From Ligustrum vulgare (lineage: Eukaryota; Streptophyta; Magnoliopsida; Lamiales; Oleaceae): a DNA stretch of 64,000 bases. The position numbers and the translations under genes were made by a program. Under the pieces are notes generated by a model. That model was not told where the DNA came from. It did no database searches and saw nothing but the letters and a program-made list of their open reading frames with translations. This document shows positions 22,817-32,616 of this stretch, one piece after another (within the stretch, counting starts at the first letter, position 1; the number at the start of each line of letters is the position of its first letter). The stretch lies in NCBI GenBank assembly GCA_963555705.1, contig OY743170.1:29959362-30023361 (forward strand), given 5' to 3'.

Positions 22817-25606
22817 ATGCAAGAAAAAAGAAAGAGAGCAAAAGATATTGAGAAAAAAATGAATTTTTATGCGAGTAGAGGTGATGTAGAAAGATCTTTA
22901 AAAGAAAATCATTCAATTCTTTTGTTGGTCTATAAGGAGTCCCTCCTTACACTTGATGACCCTCACACTTCCCTCCCCACTTTAGCTACTTCTTTGTTGC
23001 AGGAGTTCGAGGATGTCTTTCCGGAGGAGATGCCTAGTGGGCTTCCACCCATTAGAGGCATCGAGCATCAAATTGATTTCATCCCCGGAGCCGTCATTCC
23101 AAATAGACCGGCATACCGAAGCAATCCGGAGGAGACCAAGGAACTCCAAAAACAAGTTGAGGAGTTGATGAGTAAAGGATATGTTCGTGAGAGCATGAGT
23201 CCTTGTGCCGTTCCCGTGCTACTAGTGCCCAAGAAGGATGGAACCTTTAGAATGTGCGTCGATTGTCAAGCCATTAACAACATAACGGTAAAGTATCGAC
23301 GCCCCATTCCTAGGTTAGATGATATGCTAGATGAGTTGCATGGTTCGTGCATTTTTAGTAAAATCGACTTGAGAAGTGGATACCATCAAATTAGGATGAG
23401 GGAAGGAGATGAATGGAAAACCGCTTTTAAAACTAAATATGGTTTATATGAGTGGTTGGTTATGCCCTTCGGTCTCACTAATGCACCGAGCACTTTTATG
23501 AGATTAATGAACCATATTTTGCGTGCATTCATTGGGAAATTTGTGGTAGTTTACTTCGATGATATTTTGATTTATAGCAAAAATTTGAATGACCATATTG
23601 AACACTTGAGGAGTGTACTTGTGGTTTTGAAAGGAGAACAATTGTATGCTAACCTCAACAAGTGTAATTTTTGCATGGAGAGTGTGATCTTCCTTGGATT
23701 TGTAGTTAGTACTAAGGGAATAGAGGTCGATGAGGAGAAGATCAAAGCCATTAAGGAATGGCCCACTCCCACAAGTGTCACCGAGGTAAGAAGCTTCCAT
23801 GGGTTAGCTAGTTTTTACCGTCGTTTTGTCAAAGATTTTAGCACACTAGCTTCACCACTTACCGAGGTTGTTAAAAAACATGTTGGGTTTAAATGGGGGG
23901 AGGCGCAACAAAAGGCCTTTAATGAAATAAAGAACAAATTGTGCACCGCCCCGGTTTTGTCCTTGCCTAATTTTGATAAAACTTTTGAGATTGAATGTGA
24001 TGCTTCAGGCACAGGTATTGGAGCAGTTTTGATGCAGGAGAAAAGGCCGATTGCCTACTTTAGCGAGAAACTCAGTGGAGCCGCCTTGAACTACCCCACC
24101 TATGACAAGGAGCTCTATGCGTTGGTGAGATCGTTAGAGACATGGCACCACTACTTGTGGCCTAGAGAGTTCGTCATCCACACCGACCATGAGTCATTGA
24201 AGCACTTGAAGGGGCAAGGGAAGTTGAGCAAGAGGCATGCCAAATGGGTGGAGTACGTGGAAACTTTTCCCTATGTCATCAAATACAAACAAGGTAAGGA
24301 GAATGTGGTAGCCGATGCCCTTTCTCGAAGGTATGCTCTTATTACTACCTTGAGTGCTAAATTGTTGGGTTTTGAGAGCATTAAGGACTTGTATGCGCAT
24401 GATGCGGATTTTGCTAGTATATTTATATCATGTGAGAGGGTTGGATTTGGTAAGTATTATAGGCATGAGGGGTTTTTGTTTCGAGAAGGTAAACTTTGTG
24501 TACCAAATTGCTCATTGAGGGAGTTGATGGTAAGGGAGGCCCATGGCGGGGGATTAATGGGTCACTTTGGGGTAAGGAGAACCTTGGAAATCTTACAAGA
24601 ACATTTCTTTTGGCCTAAAATGAGTAGAGATGTTGGGAGAATTTGTTCGAGGTGCATAACCTGTAGAAAAGCCAAGTCTAAGGTAGAACCTCATGGATTA
24701 TATACACCCCTACCTGTCCCTACTGAACCTTGGACGGAAATTTTTATGGACTTCATTTTAGGATTGCCGAGGTCAAAGAAAGGTAGTGATTCCATCTTCG
24801 TGGTGGTAGATAGGTTTAGTAAAATGGCGCATTTCCTTGCTTGTCATAAAACCGATGATGCCATTCATATAGCCGACCTATTCTTTAGGGAGATAGTGTG
24901 ACTCCATGGGGTTCCTAGGAGCATTGTGTCGGATAGGGACGTTAAATTCCTTAGCCACTTTTGGAAGGTCTTGTGGGGGAAATTGGGAACTAAACTTTTG
25001 TTTTCAACAACTTGTCATCCCCAAACCGATGGCCAAACTGAGGTGGTTAATAGAACTTTAACACAACTTCTTCGCACCGTCCTTAAGGGCAACCTAAAGA
25101 ATTGGGAAGAGTGTTTACCTTTTGTTGAATTTGCATATAATCGAAGTGTTCATTCTACTACTTCTTTTTCTCCATTCGAGATTGTTTATGGTTTTAACCC
25201 TCTAACTCCTTTGGATTTGATTCTGTTACCTATTGATGAACGAGGTAGTTTAGATGGGAAAAGAAAGGCGGAGTTGGTAAAATCTCTCCACGAGAAAGTC
25301 AAGCTCCAAATCGAGAAGAAGAATGAACAATATGCCTCCAGTGCTAACAAAGGTAGAAAACGAATGACATTTGAGGTCGGTGATTGGGTATGGTTGCATT
25401 TGAGGAAGGAGCGGTTCTCGACTCAAAGAAAATCAAAATTACAGTCACGTGGTGATGGCCCCTTCCAAATCCTCGAGAAAATCAATGACAATGCCTACAA
25501 GCTTGACCTTCCTGGTGAGTATAATGTATCAGCTTCTTTTAACGTCTCTGACTTATCCCCTTTTGATGCAGGTGAAGATTCGAGGTCGAGTCCTTTTCAA
25601 GAGTGA
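22817..25606 (+). pseudogene. CRM-like pol: RT, RNase H, integrase
   Basis: From an ATG at 22817: the conserved entry [22 protein letters not shown] with [20 protein letters not shown] and catalytic [13 protein letters not shown] (about residue 246), RNase H with [19 protein letters not shown] and [20 protein letters not shown], integrase zinc finger ([11 protein letters not shown]...CSRCITC) and DDE core (D in [13 protein letters not shown] in [14 protein letters not shown] in [10 protein letters not shown]). A TGA at 24899-24901 interrupts the integrase where CRM copies have Arg, and another TGA at 25604 precedes the LTR. Both fit CGA to TGA change. The same frame continues into the 3' LTR. 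Confidence 0.9.
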
Positions 25607-25611
25607 GGGGA
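25600..25611 (+). other. polypurine tract of the CRM-like element
   Basis: AGAGTGAGGGGA lies directly before the 3' LTR and would prime plus-strand DNA. It overlaps the pol reading frame. Confidence 0.75.
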
Positions 25612-26403
25612 TGATGAGAATCCAGGGAGTCAATCGAGTCAAAGTCAAACAGGTCAACCCTCTATCAGAATACCGGTGGGGCCCATGACAAGATCCAAGG
25701 CTAAAGAAGTCCAAGAGTTGATGGCGGGACTCATTTTCAAGCTCCGAAATCAAGTCCACATGGAAGAGAGCAAGATCGAGGTCAATTGCATATGTTTGGA
25801 AGATCAGGACATTTCGGTCGATCGAAAGTCCATCCGGTCGACCGAAACTCTGCAGGGTTTTTTAGACATAGCTTCAGGCAGGATCGGCTGACCATTGTAC
25901 GACCGAAACTGCCCATTCGGTCGACCAGATGTTCGACCGAAATATTTTCGATCGACCGGATGATCGACCGAAATATTTTCGGTCGACCGAAAGTCCCCAG
26001 AACAGAATAGCGGGGTTTTTTGTGCAATTATGCAAACTTTCTTTTCTTTCACTTTTTGTATATATTTGGGAGTCCTTCCAAACCCTAGATAGTTTAGCAC
26101 ATTTGAAGATCACTCCTTGAGAGTTTGAGAGGTAAAAATCCTTTCTTTATCTTGTAACATTTTCTTGAAATTTATTTCAACTTATATATTGAGGGTTTGT
26201 TGTTGTGTATTTGTTGATATTTATTCCACAAGTCTTGGTATTTGTCTTAATCTCTCCACTGGGCTAGGGTTAGCTTTCCTTAGAATTTTGGTTTGGTTAA
26301 ACTTGGGTCAAGATTTCTCATTTATTACCTATTTTAGCTTTCTTGGGTTGATACATTATTGTTGTGGGAATTTTTGGTTTAATCACCAAAGGGGTTCGCA
26401 TCA
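25612..26403 (+). repeat. CRM-like 3' LTR, encoding the pol C terminus
   Basis: Same ends as the 5' copy, with one extra 20-bp unit near 25818-25840 that adds a GGTCGATC/GGTCGACC dyad. The pol frame continues from 25607 to a stop at 25891. It encodes GPMTRSKAKEVQELM, a motif often found at the C terminus of plant chromovirus pol. Confidence 0.9.
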
Positions 26404-26494
26404 ACTCTCTTGTTTTCAATTTTCACTCCCTCTCCTTTTTCTGAGGTCGTGGCCTCAACGCTCTTATTTTTTTCCTCAAAGTCGCTTTTTATGT

Positions 26495-28186
26495 TCAATT
26501 GGTCCTCTCGGACTTCTTTTGGTGACAGTGGAAAAAGAATGATCTTTTTTTACCCTTGACGAAAGAATATCGATTTTTAAACCCGTCGTGCACTACCCTC
26601 CTATCATGTTGCCAGGGTCTCCCCAACAAAATATGGCCAACATGCATAGGTACCACGTCACAAACCACCTCATCCTTATAACCCCCGATCGCAAAATTGA
26701 CCCTAGCCTGCTTATTTACCTTAATCTCTCCCGACTCGGTCAGCCATTGCAATTTATAAGGGTTCGGATGTTTTATCAAGCTTAAACCTAATTTATCAAC
26801 CAACATTGTACTAACCACATTAGTACAACTGCCCCCGTTAATCACCATACCACAAACCTTTTTACCCACTAGGCATCTAGTATGGAATAAATTATCCCTT
26901 TGCTCACCAACTTCATCCACCCTGACCATAGCACTAAGGACACGCCGATTAACAAGTGATTCTTTTTCAGGATAGGTCAATGCTTCCTCATCACTACTAC
27001 TAGCTCCCATATCCACTAACTTAGGCATTCCCTTAAATTCATCCACGGAACTAATTTCACCATTATCACGCAAGATCATTAGCTTCCTATTTGGACACTG
27101 GGATACTATATGACCCATACCCAAGCACTTAAAACACTTAATATTTCTATCCCGAGTAGTTTGAGAATCAGAAATATTTTTACCTTTCGTTGTAGGCTCC
27201 TCCTTCCCTTTCGGGTTATGTTCAACGTTGGATTCCTGCTTAGGTTGTGATGTAGGATAAGATGGTGAGTGTCTTGCTGCCCCTTTTCGCCTTAGCTGTC
27301 TTTCCACCTTCATGGCCATATGCACCATATCTTCCAGCTCCACATAATGTTGCAGCTCAATGACATTGGCAAAATCTTTATTCAGCCCACTCAGAAACCT
27401 AGCCATCGTAGCTTCCCGATCCTCCACCACGTTAGCCCGAATCATTGCCACCTCCATATCCTTATGATAATCTTCTACACTCCTCGACCCCTGAGTCATA
27501 CCCTGCAGCCTCTGATAAATATCCCTATAATAATAAGTCGGCACAAACCGCTTCCTCATTATGGTTTTTAATTCACCCCAACTCTCCACCGGCTCCTCAA
27601 GGTTCCTCCTCCTACCCGTAACTAGTTGATCCCACCAAATATTTGCGTAGTCGGTGAATTCAATCACGGCTAATTTCACCTTCTTCTTCTCCGAATAATT
27701 ATTACAACCAAAAAGCCGTTCGACCTTTGTCTCCCAATCCAAGTACGCCTCCGAATCACTCCTACCCTGGAACGATGGTAATTTCACTTTAATTTTTCCA
27801 AGGTCGTCATCAACAACATCTCTACCCCCACGATGCCTCCTAGCATCACGACGCTCCCTATCATGCCTCCTTTCATTCCTATCTCCTCTATCCCTCCTTC
27901 GTATACTACCTAAAGATATACTGCCACTTTCACTGCCCATGTCTTCATTATCCACACCAACCTCACGTCTATTACCTCTCATAACCCGAGAACCATCATG
28001 AGACTGATCCCGAGGTCTCTGTTCACGCCCTGCACCTCTATTCACCATCTGTGCCATAAATATCTCAAATTGTGCCCTTATTGCTGCAATATCACCATTA
28101 CCCTGTTCATCCTTTCTATTCACACCCCTGGGCTGTTTCCTGTCTCCAACAGAAGATGAAGATGTAGAAGCCTCTCTATCAGACAT
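26495..28186 (-). pseudogene. gag and protease of the minus-strand non-autonomous element
   Basis: ATG at 28186 (MSDREASTSSSSVGDR). The capsid domain has SFQGRSDSEAYLDWETK, FTDYANIWWDQLVTGRRRN, YYYRDIYQRLQGMTQG and MARFLSGLNKDFANVIEL. The knuckle is CFKCLGMGHIVSQC. The protease has MVINGGSCTNVVSTMLVDKL, where Asn replaces the catalytic Asp, so it should be inactive; GHILLGRPWQHDRRVVH follows. A frame change in an A run near 26550 ends the frame early. Just beyond, in another frame, the family text PLSPKEVREDQLN and an acidic linker continue. The gag is close in layout to that of the nested CRM-like element, so both belong to one clade. Confidence 0.85.
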
Positions 28187-28443
28187 TTTTAAGACACGAA
28201 CAAGGAAATTCGGAATATTTGGGGAATATTTGGGAATTTTCGGATTTTTTTTAATTTGCCAGAGAATTGGACTACAAGTATGGTAGAAAAAACGGAACTG
28301 GATTTGGACGAAAAACGAAGAAGAAAAACACTTTTGAATTTTTGGGACTGACTCTTATGGATCAAACTGGAAAAATATATGACTGACACGAAGAACGCGA
28401 AGAACACGAAAAAAATCAAGAAACGCAAGAATCTGAAATAGAT

Positions 28444-28459
28444 CCAAGCTCTGATACCA
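28444..28459 (-). other. primer binding site of the minus-strand element
   Basis: The complement reads TGGTATCAGAGCTTGG, a tRNA-Met primer site two bases from the right LTR. It fixes the element orientation as minus. Confidence 0.9.
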
Positions 28460-28461
28460 GA

Positions 28462-29378
28462 TGATGAGATCCCGGTCGGGGAATCTCGTCGAACACGCGG
28501 AATAACGATATTTAAAACCCTAGGATAGATCTAGATCAGATCGACACAAGACAAACAACGAAAAATAAGGATAGAACGACGGTAAAGCCTTGACCCGATA
28601 ATCACGACGCAATTTATGGCGATGCGGATTGAAGAACCAAGATTGGTGAACGCCACAAGGACTTGTCAATTTCCTTGATAAGTATCGAATTTGGAAACGC
28701 CACAAATATTCTTGCGAATATTTGATAAGTTTGCTGAAAGAACGCCACAAAGATGGGATCTTTGATAAGTTCAAGAAAAAGGGAATAAACTCAACCTCTC
28801 AATTTTGGAGAATCCTCTCACAAATTTTATTAATCAACTCAAACTTGTCTCCTTACAATGAATTGAAAAAGCGTATAAATAAGCAAAATAACCTAGCATC
28901 TAATTTACTCAAAATAGAATTCTAATTAGGCTAAAATTCTAAAATAGAAAAATAACCTAAAATAATAAAAGGAAACAAAATAATTGGCAAAATTCCGGAA
29001 AATCTGAATTACGGCCGTGAATATATAGCTTACGGCCGTAACGAACATTCTGTCTCAAATTTCAATCAGGTGTTACGGCCGTGATCAACATGTTACGGCC
29101 GTAAAATATTTCAATTTCAGTTTTACGGCCGTGATAAACTTCTTACGGTCGTAATCAACGTTCTGCCTGTTTTCGCCTTAAGAATGTTACGGCCGTAAAA
29201 ATGAAGGTTACGGCCGTGAATCAAGTTCTGCCTTATTGTTTGATTTCCTGCCTCGGCTCGATCCTTTCTCCTTCTCGGCTCGACACCAACACGGAACTTG
29301 CTCCGTTTTGCACGTAGATCACTATCATATTGGCGATGGCTCGACTTCGCCCTTCGATGCCTGGTCCGCATCACATCA
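28462..29378 (-). repeat. 5' LTR of the minus-strand gag-protease element
   Basis: On the + strand TGATGAGATCCCGG to GCATCACATCA. It is 21 bp longer than the left LTR because of one extra TTACGGCCGTRA unit at about 29009-29040. Confidence 0.88.
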
Positions 29379-29383
29379 GATTG

Positions 29384-31143
29384 TCAACACCATTCGGAGA
29401 ACTATTGAACTCAAGTTGTGCATTGAAAGATTTCCCGGTTGTGGCGAATGGAAGGAGTGGATAATAGATCTCTTAACATCGGATATTCACGATTTTGGTG
29501 TCATTCTAGGAGATGAATAGTTATTACGATTTCAATCGAGAGTCACGATAAGGTGGCGTTTGAACCTCCAAACGAAACTTTTTTCGCTTTGTTGAGGCTG
29601 AGGTGAAACTTTCCATTCTGATAGTATCGGCGATGATGACTCGTCAGTTGGTGAATAAGAGTCGTTGGCCTACCTGACTACAATAATTGAAGTGCTTAAG
29701 ATAGAAAATTCTCTCGACAAACTTCAATTGTTCAAGAATATCTAAGTATGTTACCAAATGATTTTTATGATCTACCACCTGAAAGAGAGATTGAATTCAT
29801 CATCGATTAAGTGTCATCCAAGGCACAATATTGGATGGCTCCTGTGGAACTTAAAGAGCTCAAATAGCAACTATAGGATCTCATGGACTAAGGTTTTGTT
29901 CGACCTAGCTTTTTGCCATGGCGTGCTCCTGTGCTATACATGAAGAAGAAAGACAATTCTATAAGACTTTACATTTATTACGTAGAGTTAGACAAGGTGA
30001 CGATAAAGAAAAAATATCCATTGCCAAGAATTGATGATCTGTTTCATCAGCTTCAAGTTTCAATGTATTTTTCTAAGATTGTTCAGCGATCTGATTACAA
30101 TCAGTTGAGGACAAAGAAGAAGACATTCGAAAGACAACTTTCCATACTAGATATGGGCATTATGAGTTCTTAGTGATGCTGGTTGGGTTAATGAATGCTC
30201 CTGAAGTATTTATGAACTTAATGCATTGAGTCTTTAAGGGATATTTGGATCAATTTGTCATAGTCTTCGTTGATGACATTGTGATCTATTCAAGGTCTGA
30301 AGTAGAACATGAAAGACATTTGAGGATCGTGCTTCAGAAACTAAGAGAAGAGAAATTTTTGCCAAGTTTAAGAAATGTGAGCTCTGGCTGGATATGGTGC
30401 CATTCTTGGGGCATGTTGTATCAAGGGAAGGTATTGATGTTGACTCTGGTAAGATTGAGGAAGTTTGACAATGCCATGTAATGTTAAAGAAGTTCGTAGT
30501 TTCCTTGAATTAGCGGGTTACTATTGAAGATTTATGGAAGGATTTTTTTTCATGATTGCCTCACCTTTGGCTAAGTTAACCAGAAATGATACAAAATCTC
30601 AATGGAGTACGGATTGAGCAGACGTTGGAGAGTGATAGACACGGTGGACAACTGCGATAATCCTAACAATTGCACAGGGTAATTTAGGGTTCGTCATTTA
30701 CAGTTACGCTTAATTAAAAGGGCTTGGTTGTGTTATTATGTAACATGGCGGGATGATTGCCTATGCTTCCAAGGAAACTACAAGAGTGTGGAAAGAATTA
30801 TCCAACTCATGACCTTGAGTTGGTAGCCGTCACATTTTTATTAAAGACACGGAGGTGCTATCTTTACGAGATTGGATGTGAGATCAGTAAAAGCTCCAAA
30901 AACTTCTTCGCTCAGGAGGAATTGAACATGAGACAGCGCAAATGGTTGAAACTTGTCAAGGATTATGACTGTGTTATCTATTATCATCCTGGAAAGACTA
31001 ATGAGGTAGCTGATGCAATTAGAAGAAAAAGTCATGGAACAATATTTTCCTTACAAGTTATTCAAAAACAATTGCTTATTGACATCCAAACGTTTGAGTT
31101 AGAGATAATTCCAAAAGGAAAGTTGGATATCTTGCCAATATGA
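29384..31143 (+). pseudogene. Tekay-like protease, reverse transcriptase and RNase H remnants
   Basis: After the nested insertion the Tekay-like coding text resumes. LLTSDIHDFGVILGDE (near 29475-29515) is the protease flap region. RT text in at least two frames includes [20 protein letters not shown] (about 29990-30050) and VFVDDIVIYSRSEVEHERHL (about 30260) with the catalytic DD. RNase H has NYPTHDLELVAVTFLLKTRR and AQEELNMRQRKWLKLVKDYD, then PGKTNEVADAIRRK. Frequent stops and indels show that it has not been translated for a long time. Confidence 0.8.
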
Positions 31144-31202
31144 CTTTGGAACCGACATTGCTTGAGAAAATCAAGGCCTGGAATTCTGAGGACCCCTAAA
31201 TA

Positions 31203-32020
31203 ATGAAAGTTCATACTATAGTTACTGGGGGTAAGCGCATTGATTTATTATCACTACAGAAGGCCCTTCGGCACGGTAGTAGGTTGGTAGTCCCCAATAA
31301 TAAGGAATTGAAACAAGAAATTATGAAAGAAGCTCATAACACTCCTTACTCAATTCACCCTGGAAGTACTAAGATGGCTCGAGATTTGAGGAAACATTTT
31401 TGGTGGGTTGGCATAAGTAGGGACTTGGTAGATTTTGTTCAGCATTGTCTCACTTATCAACAAGTTGGCCGAACATCAACAACCTTCCGATTTATTATAG
31501 CCTCTTATGATTTTGGAGTGGGAACGGATAAGCATGGGTTTTGTTGTTGCCTTACCTATGACCAAAAAGGGCTATAATTCTATCTGGGTGACTGTTGATC
31601 GCCTTACTAAGTCAGCACTTTTTACAGGTAAAGATTACTAATAATATGGAGAAGTATGCGGAGTTATATGTGAGAGAAATTTTTAGACTTCATGGAATTC
31701 CCTTATCCATTATGGGTGATCACGACCCAAAATTTACTTCCTCATTTTTTTTAAAGTCTACATAAGGCCTAGGGTACTCAATTGAAATTAAGCACAACTT
31801 TCCACCCACAAACAGATGGGCAGTCAAAGAGAACAGTTCAAATCCTGGAAGACTTGTTAAGAGCTTGTGTTATTGATTTTTCAAGTACTTGGGACGAATT
31901 CCTCCCATTGGTTGAGTTCTCCTATAACAATAGCTATCAAGCTTCCATTCACATGGCTTTGTATAAGACACTATACGGGAGGAAGTGTAGATCGCTAGTT
32001 CACTAGGATAAGGTAGGAGA
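31203..32020 (+). pseudogene. Tekay-like integrase remnant
   Basis: Zinc-finger text HPGSTKMARDLRKHFWWVGI and VDFVQHCLTYQQV (the last CxxC is damaged) is followed in another frame by LHGIPLSIMGDHDPKFTS and then [20 protein letters not shown] and [15 protein letters not shown]. Core residues D and D/E are partly recognisable, but frame changes separate them. Confidence 0.75.
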
Positions 32021-32281
32021 AAGGAAATTGTTGGGTCCAAAAATAGTACAACAAACATCAGAAGTTGTTGAAAAGATTCGTTAGCGAATGAAAACTGCAC
32101 AGAGTAGATAGAAATGCTATGCGGACAGAAAAAGGAAACCTTTTGAATTCGCTGTAGATGATATGATCATTTTGAAGGTAGCTCCTATGAAAAGAGTTAT
32201 GAGATTCGGGAAGAAAGGGAAGTTGAGTCTGTATTTTGTTGGCCCCTTTGAGATACTCGAAAGGGTGGGTAACTTAGCTTA

Positions 32282-32578
32282 ATGGGCTGCATTTCCATCA
32301 GGACTATCGAGAGTGACAATGTTTTTCATGCATCAATGTTAAGGAAGTGTATTTCGGATCCCTCTCATAGCTTCAGTTATGAGTCATTGGATCTTTGTGA
32401 GGATTTGACTTATGAGGAATCACCTGTGAGAATTCTAATGAATGTAGACATGGAACTAAGGAGTAAGACGATAACACTAGTTAAAGATCTTTGGAGGAAT
32501 CATGTAGTAGAAGAGGCTACTTGGGAACGCAAGGACGAAATGTGTGTCAAGTATCCACATATTTTCCGTAAAATTTAA
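32282..32578 (+). pseudogene. Tekay-like integrase C terminus with chromodomain
   Basis: The frame reads NVFHASMLRKCISDPSHSF, EDLTYEESPVRILM, KTITLVKDLWRNHVVEEATW and ERKDEMCVKYPHIF. This is the typical junction of Tekay/Del integrase to a chromodomain: W and the EEATWE helix. In chromoviruses the domain guides insertion to heterochromatin. The stop at 32576 is the natural pol end. Confidence 0.82.
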
Positions 32579-32600
32579 TTTCGAGGACGAAATTTCTCTT

Positions 32601-32616
32601 TTAGGGGGTAAGAAAT
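32601..32616 (+). other. polypurine tract of the Tekay-like element
   Basis: The tract TTAGGGGGTAAGAAA ends at the 3' LTR boundary, the usual plus-strand primer position. Confidence 0.7.

Larger units (their letters stand above)
19550..26403 (+). mobile_element. young CRM-like Gypsy chromovirus
   Basis: LTRs at 19550-20321 and 25612-26403 start TGATGAGAATCC and end GGTTCGCATCA, with ACTCT duplications (19545-19549, 26404-26408). Primer site, gag-protease frame, pol frame and purine tract are all in place. By eye the LTRs differ at about 7 positions plus one 20-bp indel, so this is the youngest insertion here. Pol wording ([33 protein letters not shown]) and a pol frame that runs into the 3' LTR point to the CRM clade, known for centromeric targeting in grasses; the clade call is from memory. 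The element is broken only by a few stops and a frame change. Confidence 0.9.
18337..29378 (-). mobile_element. non-autonomous gag-protease Gypsy element, CRM-related
   Basis: LTRs at 18337-19232 and 28462-29378 are bounded by GATTG duplications (18332-18336, 29379-29383). The primer site, complement of CCAAGCTCTGATACCA at 28444-28459, lies left of the right LTR, so the element reads on the minus strand. Coding is gag and protease (28186-26495), an acidic linker and then directly the polyprotein tail (from about 19474 leftward). There is no reverse transcriptase, RNase H or integrase. Without the nested element it is about 4.2 kb. The LTRs differ by about 17 substitutions and one 21-bp indel by eye. 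Confidence 0.88.
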
